In this document: one piece after another, positions 8,845 to 18,638 of the stretch
Layout of the letters: each line of letters begins with the position of its first letter
Numbering within the stretch: position 1 is the stretch's first letter
Assembly (NCBI GenBank): GCA_024638465.1
Contig: JAHEKF010000011.1
Location: forward strand, 15,531 to 63,853
Source of the DNA: Rhodospirillaceae bacterium
GTDB taxonomy: Bacteria; Pseudomonadota; Gammaproteobacteria; Steroidobacterales; Rariloculaceae
DNA: 48,323 nt
Reading direction: 5' to 3'
The notes under the pieces: model-generated
What the model was told of the DNA's origin: nothing
The model's database searches: none
What the model saw: the letters and a program-made list of their open reading frames with translations, nothing else
Made by a program: the position numbers and the translations under genes

Positions 8845-11541
8845 GTGGCTAGAGCGCTAGATGACAGCCGCGGAGTGGCCGACTTCTCGTCGACGCTCAC
8901 GGGCCGCTCCCCGTTGACGGCAACAGGCCTTCGTGCCGCCGGACTCGATCTCATCGGTACCCAGATCGCCGTCGATTTTCAGAATCTCCGTGCCGGTGAC
9001 CTGGCCGACCAGATTCAGAGCGGATTGCGATCACTGACCGAAGCGACCGGCGCTGACGCGGTGTTCATCGCGATCCTCGACGCTGCCGGCAAGACCATCG
9101 AAGACGTCTACGTAAACCGTGCGACGTTCTCTGCATGTAACCCTGAAGTGCTGACCGAAAGAGCGTTAGCGGACTTCCCCTGGATCAAGCGTCACCTCGA
9201 GCACCTGCGCTTACTCGAGATTCGCGACACCGGTGGCGCAACGCCCGCGCAGCAAAGGGACGCCGACGAGCTCATGGCTCTCAACGTGGGCGCATTGACG
9301 GCGGTCGGTTTCGAACTTGCGAAGCGACCGGCCGGTATGCTGGGGATATTCAGTTCCACGCCGAATCCTCAATGGGGCGCCGACCTCGCCATCACGCTCA
9401 AGCTTGTCGGAGTGAGTTTTGCGAGCGGTCTGGACAGGCTGCGGCTCGAGGAAGATTTGTCGGTCGTGCGTGAGCGCGATCAATTGGTAACCAGCACGGC
9501 CAATGACGGGCTCTGGGACTACGACGTCAGAGGCAACTCGATGTATTTCTCGCCGCGCTGGCGCGCAATGCTCGGATACCTCGAAGACGAAGAGATCCCG
9601 GAATGGCGTTTCCTCGTTCATCCCGACGACATGGCGCGAGTGCAGGCGGAGATTCGCGAGCATCTCGATGGACAGACGAGCCTGTTCGAGAGCGTTCACC
9701 GCATGCATCATGCAGACGGTAGCTGGCGCTGGGTACAGAGTCGCGTTCTGGGGCGGGTTGACGATCAAAAACGACTGCGCCGACTCGTCGGGGTAGAGAC
9801 CGACATCACCGAAAGGAAGCTATACGAAGAAGCGCTGTTCCGCGAGAAAGAGAGCGCGCAGATCACGCTTCAGTCGATTGGCGACGGCGTCGTAACAACG
9901 GATGCCGAGTCGCGAGTCCAGTACCTGAATCCCATTGCCGAAGAGCTGACCGGCTGGAGTCTCGATGACGCTGTTTCGATGTCGATCGATGAGATTTTTC
10001 GCGGCTTCCACGAGGAAACCTGCGAGCCGGTCGAAAACCCGGTTTCGGTCTCGATGCGCCGCAATCGACCCATCAAGTCCGTACGCCCGACACTATTGAT
10101 ACGTCGCGACGGCAACGAGCTTTTCATCGAGAGCACAGCGTCGCCAATTCGCGATGCGCGCGGGGACGTTACGGGTGGTGTCCTCGTATTCCACGACGTT
10201 AGCGAAGCACGCGAACTGAACAATAAACTGAGCTTCCATGCGAGTCATGACACGCTGACGCATCTCGTGAACCGGCCGGAGTTCGAGAAACGTCTGGAAC
10301 GCGCGCTGAAGAGCGCGAAAGCCGAGGAGACCTCATACGCGGTTCTGCATCTGGATCTGGATCAGTTCAAGATCGTCAACGACGCCTGCGGACATTCCGC
10401 GGGCGACGAAATGCTGCGCCAGCTCAGCGCGTTGCTAAAGTCCAAAATCCGTTGGCGCGACACGCTGGCACGCCTTGGCGGCGATGAATTCGGCGTGCTG
10501 CTCGAGAGTTGCACGCTCGAGGAGGCCATGCGGACGGCAGAAACGCTGCGTGAAACGGTAAACGAGTTTCGGTTTGTCTGGGACGAGCGAACGTTTCGTC
10601 TCGGCGTAAGCATCGGTGTGGTGCCGCTGATCGAGATCAACGAGGACGTCGCGGCGCTCGTCAGTGCGGCGGACAGCGCTTGCAGTGCCGCCAAGGAAGC
10701 AGGGCGCAATCGTGTCTACGCCTACGAAGAGACCGATATCGATCTCATGAAGCGCCGCAAGGAAATGCAATGGGCGGCGCGTATCACGAATGCGCTGGAA
10801 GAAAATCGCTTCGAGCTGTTTCGGCAGACGATTGAGCCGCTGCAACCGAACATGGACGAAGGTGCTCACTACGAGTTGTTGCTCCGCATGAAGGACGAGG
10901 GCGGTAGCTACATCTCTCCGGAGTTGTTTATCGCGGCGGCGGAACGCTACGGAATAACGCCCAGTATCGACCGATGGGTTATCCGCCAGGCGTTCCGCTG
11001 GCTGGTCTCGGAAGCGGACGAACGTGAGCGATTGTCGTTGTGTTCGATCAACTTGTCCGGTCAGAGCCTGACGGATGAGAAGTTCCTGCCGTTCGTCGTC
11101 AACCAGTTCCAGATGAGCGGAATCAATGCGAAGCAGATCTGCTTCGAAATTACCGAGACCGCAGCCATTGCCAGCTATTCGCAGGCCAATCGCTTTATTC
11201 ACGCCCTGAAAGATCTCGGCTGCATGTTTGCCCTCGACGACTTCGGAACCGGTCTGTCGTCATTCGGTTATCTCAAGCATTTCCCCGTGGACTTCCTGAA
11301 GATCGACGGAAGCTTCGTTCGGGAGATGCTTCACGATCCGATAGACCGTGAGATGGTGCGCTCGATAAACGAGATCGGTCATCTGACGGGTAAGAAGACG
11401 ATCGCCGAGTTCGCCGAGAACAGCGAGATCATCACAATGCTTCGCGGCATGAACGTAGACTACGCTCAGGGTTACGGAATCGACGTGCCGAAGCCCGTCT
11501 CGCAGCCCATTGAAGCTATAGCCCAACAATCGTCAGAGTAG
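8845..11541 (+). CDS. c-di-GMP turnover protein: GAF-like, PAS, PAS, GGDEF, EAL
   Basis: This 898-residue cytosolic signalling protein has no membrane segments. Residues of about 45-205 form a GAF-like sensor. PAS domains follow at about 215-330 and 340-455, then a diguanylate cyclase domain with intact GGDEF (545-549). An RxxD inhibitory site (RWRD) lies five residues before it. The phosphodiesterase domain has ELL in place of EAL (677-679), while the other metal/catalytic positions are present: N in SINLSG, E in FEITET, DD at 798-799 in LDDFGTG, and AEFAEN. Both activities are therefore plausible. The GTG start is the only in-frame option near the 5' end, because a TAG precedes it directly. 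Its own Shine-Dalgarno is poor. Confidence 0.9.
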   Translation: MARALDDSRGVADFSSTLTGRSPLTATGLRAAGLDLIGTQIAVDFQNLRAGDLADQIQSGLRSLTEATGADAVFIAILDAAGKTIEDVYVNRATFSACNPEVLTERALADFPWIKRHLEHLRLLEIRDTGGATPAQQRDADELMALNVGALTAVGFELAKRPAGMLGIFSSTPNPQWGADLAITLKLVGVSFASGLDRLRLEEDLSVVRERDQLVTSTANDGLWDYDVRGNSMYFSPRWRAMLGYLEDEEIPEWRFLVHPDDMARVQAEIREHLDGQTSLFESVHRMHHADGSWRWVQSRVLGRVDDQKRLRRLVGVETDITERKLYEEALFREKESAQITLQSIGDGVVTTDAESRVQYLNPIAEELTGWSLDDAVSMSIDEIFRGFHEETCEPVENPVSVSMRRNRPIKSVRPTLLIRRDGNELFIESTASPIRDARGDVTGGVLVFHDVSEARELNNKLSFHASHDTLTHLVNRPEFEKRLERALKSAKAEETSYAVLHLDLDQFKIVNDACGHSAGDEMLRQLSALLKSKIRWRDTLARLGGDEFGVLLESCTLEEAMRTAETLRETVNEFRFVWDERTFRLGVSIGVVPLIEINEDVAALVSAADSACSAAKEAGRNRVYAYEETDIDLMKRRKEMQWAARITNALEENRFELFRQTIEPLQPNMDEGAHYELLLRMKDEGGSYISPELFIAAAERYGITPSIDRWVIRQAFRWLVSEADERERLSLCSINLSGQSLTDEKFLPFVVNQFQMSGINAKQICFEITETAAIASYSQANRFIHALKDLGCMFALDDFGTGLSSFGYLKHFPVDFLKIDGSFVREMLHDPIDREMVRSINEIGHLTGKKTIAEFAENSEIITMLRGMNVDYAQGYGIDVPKPVSQPIEAIAQQSSE

Positions 11542-11584
11542 GGCGAACGGCCATCGCTGCCCGCGTCCGGCGGGGGATGCCGGC

Positions 11585-12442
11585 CTACAGAATCCGGAGT
11601 GAGAAATCGGCAGCGACGACGTTCTTCGTCAGTGCGCCGATCGAAATATAGTCGACGCCGGTAGCGGCTATATCCCGAACGCCTTCTATCGACACACCAC
11701 CGGAAGCTTCAAGCTCAGTGGAGCGCGTACGATGTGCGTCGCGCAGCCGCACGGCTTCGCGAAGCAGCTCGAGCGAAAAATTATCCAGCAGGATTCGGTC
11801 GCTGCCTGCGTCCAGCGCTTCCGCAACCTGCTCCAGGGTTTCAGCCTCGACTTCGATCAATACCTGTTGCGGTCGCGCGGCATCCACGGCGGCGCCAATA
11901 CCGCCGGCCGCTGCGATGTGATTCTCCTTGATCAGGATCGCATCGTAGAGGCCCTGGCGATGGTTTTTGCCGCCGCCGCAGCGCACGGCGTATTTCTGCG
12001 CAGCGCGGAGCCCCGGGATCGTTTTGCGCGTATCGAGTATCGTCACGCCCGTGCCGCTAACGGCGGCGACGTATTCGTGCGTCAGCGTGGCCGTTCCCGA
12101 CAGCGTCTGCAGAAAGTTGAGCGCCGTGCGTTCGCCGGTGAGGATCGCGCGGGCGGCGCCCTCCAGTCTGCAAACAGTGCGTCCGGCTGAGACGGCATCT
12201 CCATCCCGGGCATGCCACTGAACCGCGACCTCCGGATCGAGTTGCCGAAACACTTCATCGAACCAGTCACTGCCGCACAGAACGATATCGTCTCGTACGA
12301 CCACCTCCGCCACTACCCTGGAGTTTTTCGGGATCAGCGCGGCAGTCAGATCGCCCGTGCCGACGTCTTCTTCGAGCGCTCGTTCGACAGCCGGACCGGG
12401 AAGCTCCGGATGCTTTGCCTCAGATTGGCCCATGCCGCTCAT
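11585..12442 (-). CDS. nadC: nicotinate-nucleotide pyrophosphorylase (carboxylating)
   Basis: NadC condenses quinolinate with PRPP to form nicotinate mononucleotide in de novo NAD synthesis. Signature segments are DVGTGDLT near the N-terminus, ERTALNFLQTLSG, the basic substrate-binding stretch ILDTRKTIPGLR, GGGKNHRQGL, and the C-terminal barrel strand SGGVSIEGV. The chosen ATG gives 285 residues; a second ATG three codons downstream is equally possible. A longer GTG start at 12475 is rejected because it would lie inside an intrinsic terminator. The gene is convergent with the GGDEF-EAL gene, 43 bp away. nadA and nadB are not in the window. Confidence 0.93.
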   Translation of the reverse strand: MSGMGQSEAKHPELPGPAVERALEEDVGTGDLTAALIPKNSRVVAEVVVRDDIVLCGSDWFDEVFRQLDPEVAVQWHARDGDAVSAGRTVCRLEGAARAILTGERTALNFLQTLSGTATLTHEYVAAVSGTGVTILDTRKTIPGLRAAQKYAVRCGGGKNHRQGLYDAILIKENHIAAAGGIGAAVDAARPQQVLIEVEAETLEQVAEALDAGSDRILLDNFSLELLREAVRLRDAHRTRSTELEASGGVSIEGVRDIAATGVDYISIGALTKNVVAADFSLRIL

Positions 12443-12450
12443 CGTAGCGC

Positions 12451-12486
12451 AAGAAAAGACCCGGAAAGGCGCCACCTCGCCGGGTC
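12451..12486 (-). terminator. Rho-independent terminator after the PuuD-like gene
   Basis: On the minus strand a 7-bp stem (GACCCGG / CCGGGTC, at 12480-12486 and 12458-12464) contains an inner GGCG/CGCC pairing and is followed by TTTTCTT. It ends the PuuD-like transcript about 20 bp beyond its stop, just before the nadC start. nadC must therefore use its own promoter or readthrough. Confidence 0.75.
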
Positions 12487-12506
12487 CGATCGCTTGTCAG
12501 CTGAGT

Positions 12507-13091
12507 CTAGATGAAGAAACCTGCGTGCCCGAATCCGACCATGCTCATGAGCATCGGGATCGACAGCAGGGTGTTGGTACGTGACGCCATAAACGCGACT
12601 TTGCGCGCTTTTGCGATTTCCTCGGCCGAGGCTTCGACCATGCCGAGAATTTTTTTCTGGTTCGGCCAGATCAATACCCAGACATTGAAAAGCATGATCG
12701 TTCCAAGCCAGGCGCCTACGCCGATGACGAAACCCGCGTCCGTCAGCATGAACGCGTCTCCGAGAATGCCGAGATGCATGAGATAGCCTGCGCCTGAAAG
12801 CCAGGTAACGACCGCGCCCCAACGGAACCACCACAATGCGCGCGGCGCGACATACTTGGTAATACCCGCGCCACCTGGTCCACCCTCGTCAGCAGCCGCG
12901 TCAGCCAATGCCGGGACCTGGACGAAGTTGAAGTAGTACAGCAGGCCGATCCAGGTTATTCCCGCGAGCACGTGAATCCACACCAACAGACTGTTGACAT
13001 TGAATGAGATTCCCATGGTTGCAAGTCCAATGACGACCGCCAAAACGACGCCACCGATGATCGTGCCATTCACCGAATTCAATGGGTTCAT
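12507..13091 (-). CDS. PuuD/urate hydroxylase-like integral membrane protein, lacking cytochrome domain
   Basis: The 194-residue protein has about five membrane helices (near residues 10-29, 34-53, 88-108, 120-142 and 175-192). Its layout recalls the membrane domain of urate hydroxylase PuuD: a WIHVLAGITWIG helix, WFRWGAVVTWLSG, FNVWVLIWPNQKKI, then SRTNTLLSIPMLMSM. Conserved histidines such as WIH could bind haem. Known PuuD proteins are longer and end in a cytochrome c domain with CxxCH, which is absent here. No purine-catabolism gene is nearby, so urate oxidation is unproven. Translation is well supported (GGAGGAAACACA before ATG), and the gene has its own promoter-like sequence and terminator. 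Confidence 0.65.
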   Translation of the reverse strand: MNPLNSVNGTIIGGVVLAVVIGLATMGISFNVNSLLVWIHVLAGITWIGLLYYFNFVQVPALADAAADEGGPGGAGITKYVAPRALWWFRWGAVVTWLSGAGYLMHLGILGDAFMLTDAGFVIGVGAWLGTIMLFNVWVLIWPNQKKILGMVEASAEEIAKARKVAFMASRTNTLLSIPMLMSMVGFGHAGFFI

Positions 13092-13172
13092 TGTGTTTCC
13101 TCCGCGTGGGTATTGATCTTATTCTTATCCACGTGCCGGTCGAGTGACTTGCTCCAGCCGGGGATCTCTAGA

Positions 13173-13201
13173 AGAATAGGGTAGGTATAACCATTATTCA
13201 A
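13173..13201 (-). promoter_or_regulatory. candidate sigma-70 promoter for the PuuD-like gene
   Basis: On the minus strand, TTGAAT (13201-13196) and TATTCT (13178-13173) are separated by 17 nt. This implies a leader of about 75 nt before the ATG at 13091. It is a match to consensus by eye only. Confidence 0.45.
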
Positions 13202-13288
13202 TCGCCGCCGGTCTTGCTTTTTAGGGCGCAAACTGGTCGCTCAATGTCGTAATACAACGACCGGACGGCAGGCGGAGGAGGAACGGAA

Positions 13289-13624
13289 ATGGACGTCAAC
13301 GAGCGAATTCAAAAGCAGCTCGATAGCTATCCGGTGCTTTTGTACATGAAAGGAACGCCGGATTTTCCGCAATGCGGCTTCTCGGCGCAGACGGTCGCGG
13401 CACTGCGCGCCGTCGGCGCGGAATTTGCGTTCATCAATATTTTCGAGGACCCCGAGATCCGCGAAGGGCTCAAGGTGTTTTCGAACTGGCCGACCTTCCC
13501 GCAGCTTTACGTCGATGGTGAACTGATTGGCGGCTGCGATATCGCGCTCGAGCTTTACGAGTCGGGCGAGCTTAAAGAGATCGTGTCGAAGAACGCGAAG
13601 CCGGCCGAAGAATCCGCGAGCTAG
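13289..13624 (+). CDS. grxD: monothiol glutaredoxin (Grx4 type)
   Basis: This 111-residue glutaredoxin carries the CGFS active site (in FPQCGFSAQ) preceded by MKGTP, which marks the monothiol class. These proteins bind a [2Fe-2S] cluster with glutathione and deliver clusters to target proteins, alone or with BolA. The glutathione-binding [16 protein letters not shown] segment is intact. The Shine-Dalgarno is excellent (GGAGGAGGAAC). The gene is convergent with the RNase T gene, and both stop codons lie in the same CTAG tetranucleotide. Confidence 0.95.
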   Translation: MDVNERIQKQLDSYPVLLYMKGTPDFPQCGFSAQTVAALRAVGAEFAFINIFEDPEIREGLKVFSNWPTFPQLYVDGELIGGCDIALELYESGELKEIVSKNAKPAEESAS

Positions 13625-14265
13625 GGCGCCGTCTCATAGACGCTGCGAAACCGGTTCACGACGGTACAAAATAACTCTGCGGTAACCGCCGCATCGTAGG
13701 CGGCCGAGTGTGCCTGGCTTTCGTCCCATTCGAAGCCGGCTGCCGTCACCGCCCGGCTGAGCACCGTCTGGCCGAACGCGACCCCGCCGAGGGTCGCGGT
13801 ATCGAAGCTGGAGAACGGGTGAAACGGGTTCCGCTTGATTCCGGTTCTCTCGACGGCGGCATTGAGAAACTGGAGGTCGAAAAACGAATTGTGCCCGACC
13901 AGTATCGCGCGATTGCATGACTGCTTCTTCACTTCCTGGCGGACGGTCCTGAAGACCGCTTTAAGTGCTTCTTCCTCGTCAATGGCAGGGCGCAGCGGGT
14001 GAAACGGATCGATGCCTGTCACCTCCAGAGAAGCAGGTTCGATGCCGGCGCCAGGGAAGGGCTTCACGTGATAGCGGATCGGCTCGCGCGGCGTGAGATT
14101 GCCGTCATCGTCGAGTTCCACGAGTACCGCTGCAATCTCGAGCAAGGCGTCCGTGCTGGCGTTGAAGCCGCCGGTTTCAACGTCGATCACGACCGGAAGA
14201 AAACTGCGAAATCGCGCAGCGATTCCGCCGGCTGATTGATTACCGATGGCCTCCGCTTCGGTCAT
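13621..14265 (-). CDS. rnt: ribonuclease T
   Basis: RNase T is a 3'-5' exonuclease of the DEDD superfamily that trims tRNA and other stable RNA 3' ends. Exo I is seen as VIDVETGGF (Asp28 and Glu30), Exo II as [10 protein letters not shown], and Exo III as [10 protein letters not shown], with the DEDDh His and Asp. Length (214 residues) is normal. Its start codon overlaps the stop of the M17 aminopeptidase gene (ATGA), indicating translational coupling in one operon. The 3' end overlaps grxD by 4 bp tail-to-tail. Confidence 0.94.
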   Translation of the reverse strand: MTEAEAIGNQSAGGIAARFRSFLPVVIDVETGGFNASTDALLEIAAVLVELDDDGNLTPREPIRYHVKPFPGAGIEPASLEVTGIDPFHPLRPAIDEEEALKAVFRTVRQEVKKQSCNRAILVGHNSFFDLQFLNAAVERTGIKRNPFHPFSSFDTATLGGVAFGQTVLSRAVTAAGFEWDESQAHSAAYDAAVTAELFCTVVNRFRSVYETAP

Positions 14266-15767
14266 TCGCTGAGCGCGTCGCTGATTTCTTGCGGGGCGTT
14301 CTGCAACAGTAATTCGAGCGTCAGTTTTACGCCGAAGCCGGTCACTTCAGTCGGCACGTGTCCCAGTCCTCCCTTGTTCTGCCCGGCGCTGAGGTCGATA
14401 TGAATCCACGGGATTTCTTCCGGGACGAAGCGCGACAGGAACCGCGCCGCGAGGATGTGATCGCCCGACGCGTCGGGGGCACACTGCTTGATGTCGGCGA
14501 TGTCGCTCTTCAGAGGCTCATCGAAATCGGCATCCATCGGGAACGGCCAGACACGCTCGCCGCTCAGCTCTCCGGCTTTGCGCATCAGCGCATTTGCGGC
14601 GCCGCGATTGCTGAATACGCCCGAGTATCTCTCTGTCAGAGCAGCAACGCAGGTACCGGTCAGCGTAGCGAAATCGATAATGAGACCGGGTGTCTCTCTC
14701 GAGGCCAGCGCAAGGGCGTCGGCCAGCACCATGCGGCCCTCGGCATCCGTGTGAATGACCTGAATGGTCGTGCCGTTCGCGGCGGTAACCACATCCTGCG
14801 ACTTGTACGATCTGGCCGACAGGCAGTTGGGCGTAATTGCAAGCCAGGCGTCGACGGCGTACGGCACGCTGAGTTCCGCGAGCGCGATTATCGTTCCCAG
14901 CGCAACGGCACTGCCCTGCATGTCCATGTGCATATCGAGCATGCTTTTGAAAGGCTTCAGATTCGTGCCGCCGGTGTCGAACAGGATTCCCTTCCCGACG
15001 AGCGCGACGTCCGGCGAACCCTTTTTCTTCGGGCGGTAACGCAGGTGCAGGATGCCGGCGTCCCGATTTGCGTTGCCCTGAGAGACCGCTATGAATGCGC
15101 CGGCGCCGAGTTTTTCGAGACGGCTTTCGCCAAGAAAGTCGGACTCGAGACCGTACTGTTCGGCGAGCGCCTCGATTGCCTCTCTATAGCTGCTCGATGT
15201 GAGCTTGTTCGGCGGCAGAGCCGTGAACCATCTAGCGATGTCGTTGCCGAGCGCCTGCGCACGGATCGAGTCGAGATCGACCCGCGGATCGCTGCCGAGC
15301 AGCGTCACACTCGACAGGCGTCGCTTTCTGCTCTTCATTGACTGATATCTCGGCAGCTCGAAAGCTGCGGCCTCGCACGCGGCGACAAGACTCGTCAGTG
15401 CGGCTTGCCGGGCATCGTCGGGCAGGCCCACAACGAGCACGCCCAGCTTCCCCGGGCGATCGCGCAGTGCCAGAGCGACTATGCCTTTGGACCAGCTGAG
15501 CGCAGCGAAAGTCGTCGCCGCCGTGAACGTCGCCAGCAGCAAGCCGGTCGCATTATCGCAAGGCAGGCGCGTGGACGCTGACTGACCGCCGGAGCGCGCC
15601 AGTAGCTTGCGAAGCGGCCCCGCCTGGGGAATGCCGCGTAACAAGCTGGCCGAGGGGCTTTTCGGTGCGACGACCACGACCTGATCGAACGATTCCAGAA
15701 TCTTTCTGGTGGGCGATCGGGGTGACTGTCGAACCGTGATTCTGCGTAGGTCGGGTATTGCGCTCAT
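14262..15767 (-). CDS. M17 leucyl aminopeptidase family protein
   Basis: The 501-residue metallopeptidase removes N-terminal residues from peptides using two metal ions. The M17 signature is [14 protein letters not shown]. Expected metal and catalytic residues are present: Lys259 and Asp264 in [10 protein letters not shown], a Lys in NLKPF, Asp in MDMQGSA, and Asp341, Glu343 and Arg345. The segment ITPNC replaces the ENMP motif of E. coli PepA, so this is a PepA paralogue or sister subfamily rather than clear PepA. The N-terminal regulatory domain is divergent. It is the first gene of an operon with rnt and is divergent from aceE across 161 bp. Confidence 0.88.
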   Translation of the reverse strand: MSAIPDLRRITVRQSPRSPTRKILESFDQVVVVAPKSPSASLLRGIPQAGPLRKLLARSGGQSASTRLPCDNATGLLLATFTAATTFAALSWSKGIVALALRDRPGKLGVLVVGLPDDARQAALTSLVAACEAAAFELPRYQSMKSRKRRLSSVTLLGSDPRVDLDSIRAQALGNDIARWFTALPPNKLTSSSYREAIEALAEQYGLESDFLGESRLEKLGAGAFIAVSQGNANRDAGILHLRYRPKKKGSPDVALVGKGILFDTGGTNLKPFKSMLDMHMDMQGSAVALGTIIALAELSVPYAVDAWLAITPNCLSARSYKSQDVVTAANGTTIQVIHTDAEGRMVLADALALASRETPGLIIDFATLTGTCVAALTERYSGVFSNRGAANALMRKAGELSGERVWPFPMDADFDEPLKSDIADIKQCAPDASGDHILAARFLSRFVPEEIPWIHIDLSAGQNKGGLGHVPTEVTGFGVKLTLELLLQNAPQEISDALSE

Positions 15768-15928
15768 GGCTTTTCTTGACCAGCTATGGGCAAACCCCGA
15801 TCATATCGCGGCTGGAGACGCGGGCTCGTCGGTGCGCTTGAGCGCCGCCGCTGATCCTATCAGGAGCACCTTTTGAATTCACCCACCTGCCGTGTATTCC
15901 CGGTGAGCTAGAGTAAGGAACGATATCT

Positions 15929-18613
15929 ATGGCGACCGTACGGCCACTGCCGTTAATCGGCAAGGCTGAGGACGATCTCGATCCCGAAGAAACTCAGGAC
16001 TGGATCGAATCCATCGACTCGGTGTTGCGTGTTCACGGTGCAGATCGGGCGCACTACCTCCTCGAGTGCATGATCGATCACGCGCGGCGGTCCGGCGCCT
16101 ATCTGCCCTACAGCCCGAATACGGCTTACCTCAATACGATTCCGATCGGTCAACAGCCTCATTATCCCGGCGATCGCGCGATCGAGCGGCGAATCGAGGC
16201 CTACATCCGCTGGAACGCAATGGCGATGGTCGTGCATGCCAACCGCGAAAGTTCGGAGTATGGCGGCCATATCGCGAGTTATGCGTCGTCCGCAACGCTC
16301 TACGAAGTCGGCTTCAATCACTTCTGGCGCGCGCCCAGCGCCGACCACGGCGGCGATCTCGTGTTCTTTCAGGGGCACTCGTCACCCGGCATCTACGCGC
16401 GCGCCTATCTCGAAGGGCGATTGACCGAGAATCAGCTGGACCACTTTCGCCGCGAAGTCGTCGGGGACGGCCTGTCTTCGTACCCGCACCCCTGGCTGAT
16501 GCCGGAGTTCTGGCAGTTCCCGACGGTATCCATGGGGCTGGGGCCGATGATGGCCATTTACCAGGCGCGTTTCATGCGTTATCTGCAGAATCGCGGAATC
16601 CTTCCGGAGCAGGACCGCAAGATCTGGTGCTTCCTCGGCGATGGCGAAATGGACGAAGCCGAATCCATGGGGGCGATCACGATGCCGGTCAGGGAGCGAC
16701 TGGACAACCTTATTTTCGTCGTCAATTGCAATCTGCAGCGACTCGACGGTCCGGTACGCGGGAACGGCAAGATCATTCAGGAACTCGAGGCGGCATTTCA
16801 GGGAGCCGGCTGGAACGTCATCAAGCTTCTCTGGGGATCGCGTTGGGATCCGCTGCTCGCCAAGGACAATAATGGTGTCCTGAGGCGCGTGATGGAGGAA
16901 TGCGTCGACGGCGAATACCAGAACTTCAAGGCCAAAGACGGTGGTTACACGCGCGAGCACTTCTTCAACCGCGATCCCGAGCTCGCGGCGATGGTTGCGC
17001 ATATGTCCGATGACGAGATCTGGCATCTGAATCGCGGTGGTCACGATGCGCGCAAGGTCAACGCCGCCTATCAGGCGGCGATGGATCACGAAGGTCGCCC
17101 GACCATTATTCTGGCCAAGACCGTGAAAGGCTTCGGCATGGGCGCGGCCGGCGAAGGCCAGAACATTACTCACCAGAAGAAAAAGCTGGATCTCGACGAT
17201 CTGCGGGCGTTCCGCGATCGCTTCAATATCCCCATCGCCGACAGCGATCTCGAGGAGCTGCCCTATTTCAAGCCGGAGGAAGACAGCGAGGAACTTCAGT
17301 ACCTCAAGGAACGGCGACAGAGTCTCGGCGGATCGATTCCGGCGCGGCGAACGAAATCCGAACCTGTCACCGTGCCGGGAGTCGATGCGTTCGATGCACA
17401 GCTGAAGGGTTCAGGCGATCGCGAAATCTCGACGACCATGGCGCTGGTACGCATGCTGACAGCCCTCGTTCGCGACAAGAACATCGGTCAGCGCATCGTT
17501 CCGATAGTGCCCGACGAGGCACGCACCTTCGGAATGGAAGGGATGTTCCGCCAGATCGGAATTTACTCTTCCGTCGGGCAGCTCTACACGCCGCAGGATG
17601 CGGATCAGCTGATGTTCTACAAGGAAGACCAGACCGGTCAGATTCTCGAAGAAGGCATCAACGAAGCCGGGGCTTACTGCTCGTGGCTGGCAGCGGCGAC
17701 AGCCTATTCCAACCACGACGTGCAGATGATTCCGTTCTACATTTTCTACTCGATGTTCGGATTCCAGCGCATCGGCGATTTCGCGTGGGCTGGCGGTGAT
17801 CTGCAGGCACGTGGATTCGTCATCGGTGGTACGGCGGGTCGAACGACGCTGGCAGGCGAAGGGCTACAACACCAGGACGGGCACAGTCAGCTCGTCGCAA
17901 CGACGATACCGAATTGTCGCGCTTACGACCCGTGCTATGCCTATGAGCTGGCGGTGATCGTGCAGGATGGCTTACGCCGGATGTGCGCGGAGCAGGAGAA
18001 TATCTTTTACTACATCACCTGCATGAACGAGAACTACGTGCAGCCAGCGATTCCGTCCGGTGTCGAAAGCGGAATTCTGAGTGGAATGTATCTCTATCAG
18101 ATCGGTGGCAGAGGCATGGTGCGCGTCCAGCTCATGGGTTCCGGAACGATTCTGCGCGAAGTTCTTGCGGCGGCCGATATTCTTGCCGATCGCTTCGATA
18201 TTCCAGCGGACGTATGGAGCGTAACGAGTTTCAGCGAGCTGCGACGGGAAGCGCTCGGGGTGGAACGCTGGAATGACCTACATCCCGAAGCGGAGCAGCG
18301 ACAGAGTTACGTTTCGACGTGCTTTGACGGCAAGCAGGGGCCGTATATTGCTGCGACGGATTATATGAAGACCGTACCGGATCAGATCCGGCAATGGGTA
18401 CCGGGTCGCTATAGCGTGCTGGGTACGGACGGCTTCGGGCGCAGCGACGGACGCGCGGCCTTGCGGAAATTCTTCGAAGTCGACCGACATTCGATCGTGG
18501 TGACCGCGCTCAAGGCGCTGGCCGACGATGGCATGCTCGACATCCGCACGGTCAATAAAGCGATCGTCGAATTCGGGATCGATCCCGACAAGCCCGATCC
18601 CGTGACGCTTTAG
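15929..18613 (+). CDS. aceE: pyruvate dehydrogenase E1 component, homodimeric
   Basis: AceE decarboxylates pyruvate with thiamine diphosphate and transfers the acetyl group to the lipoyl arm of AceF. The 894-residue length matches the homodimeric gammaproteobacterial type. The ThDP-binding motif starts at GDGEMDEAES and ends near VVNCNLQRLDGP. The region HQDGHSQLVATTIPN and the C-terminal domain VTSFSELRREALGVERWN are also typical. The ribosome-binding site AAGGAA lies 9 nt before the ATG. aceF starts 25 bp downstream and lpd overlaps aceF, so this is the usual aceE-aceF-lpd operon without a pdhR regulator gene upstream. Confidence 0.97.
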   Translation: MATVRPLPLIGKAEDDLDPEETQDWIESIDSVLRVHGADRAHYLLECMIDHARRSGAYLPYSPNTAYLNTIPIGQQPHYPGDRAIERRIEAYIRWNAMAMVVHANRESSEYGGHIASYASSATLYEVGFNHFWRAPSADHGGDLVFFQGHSSPGIYARAYLEGRLTENQLDHFRREVVGDGLSSYPHPWLMPEFWQFPTVSMGLGPMMAIYQARFMRYLQNRGILPEQDRKIWCFLGDGEMDEAESMGAITMPVRERLDNLIFVVNCNLQRLDGPVRGNGKIIQELEAAFQGAGWNVIKLLWGSRWDPLLAKDNNGVLRRVMEECVDGEYQNFKAKDGGYTREHFFNRDPELAAMVAHMSDDEIWHLNRGGHDARKVNAAYQAAMDHEGRPTIILAKTVKGFGMGAAGEGQNITHQKKKLDLDDLRAFRDRFNIPIADSDLEELPYFKPEEDSEELQYLKERRQSLGGSIPARRTKSEPVTVPGVDAFDAQLKGSGDREISTTMALVRMLTALVRDKNIGQRIVPIVPDEARTFGMEGMFRQIGIYSSVGQLYTPQDADQLMFYKEDQTGQILEEGINEAGAYCSWLAAATAYSNHDVQMIPFYIFYSMFGFQRIGDFAWAGGDLQARGFVIGGTAGRTTLAGEGLQHQDGHSQLVATTIPNCRAYDPCYAYELAVIVQDGLRRMCAEQENIFYYITCMNENYVQPAIPSGVESGILSGMYLYQIGGRGMVRVQLMGSGTILREVLAAADILADRFDIPADVWSVTSFSELRREALGVERWNDLHPEAEQRQSYVSTCFDGKQGPYIAATDYMKTVPDQIRQWVPGRYSVLGTDGFGRSDGRAALRKFFEVDRHSIVVTALKALADDGMLDIRTVNKAIVEFGIDPDKPDPVTL

Positions 18614-18638
18614 GACGCCGGGAACACTTCAGGACACG

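Noticed and set aside
11542-11584. Small GC hairpin between the GGDEF-EAL gene and nadC
   Set aside because: A 5-bp stem (CCCGC/GCGGG) without a T tract is too weak to call a terminator.
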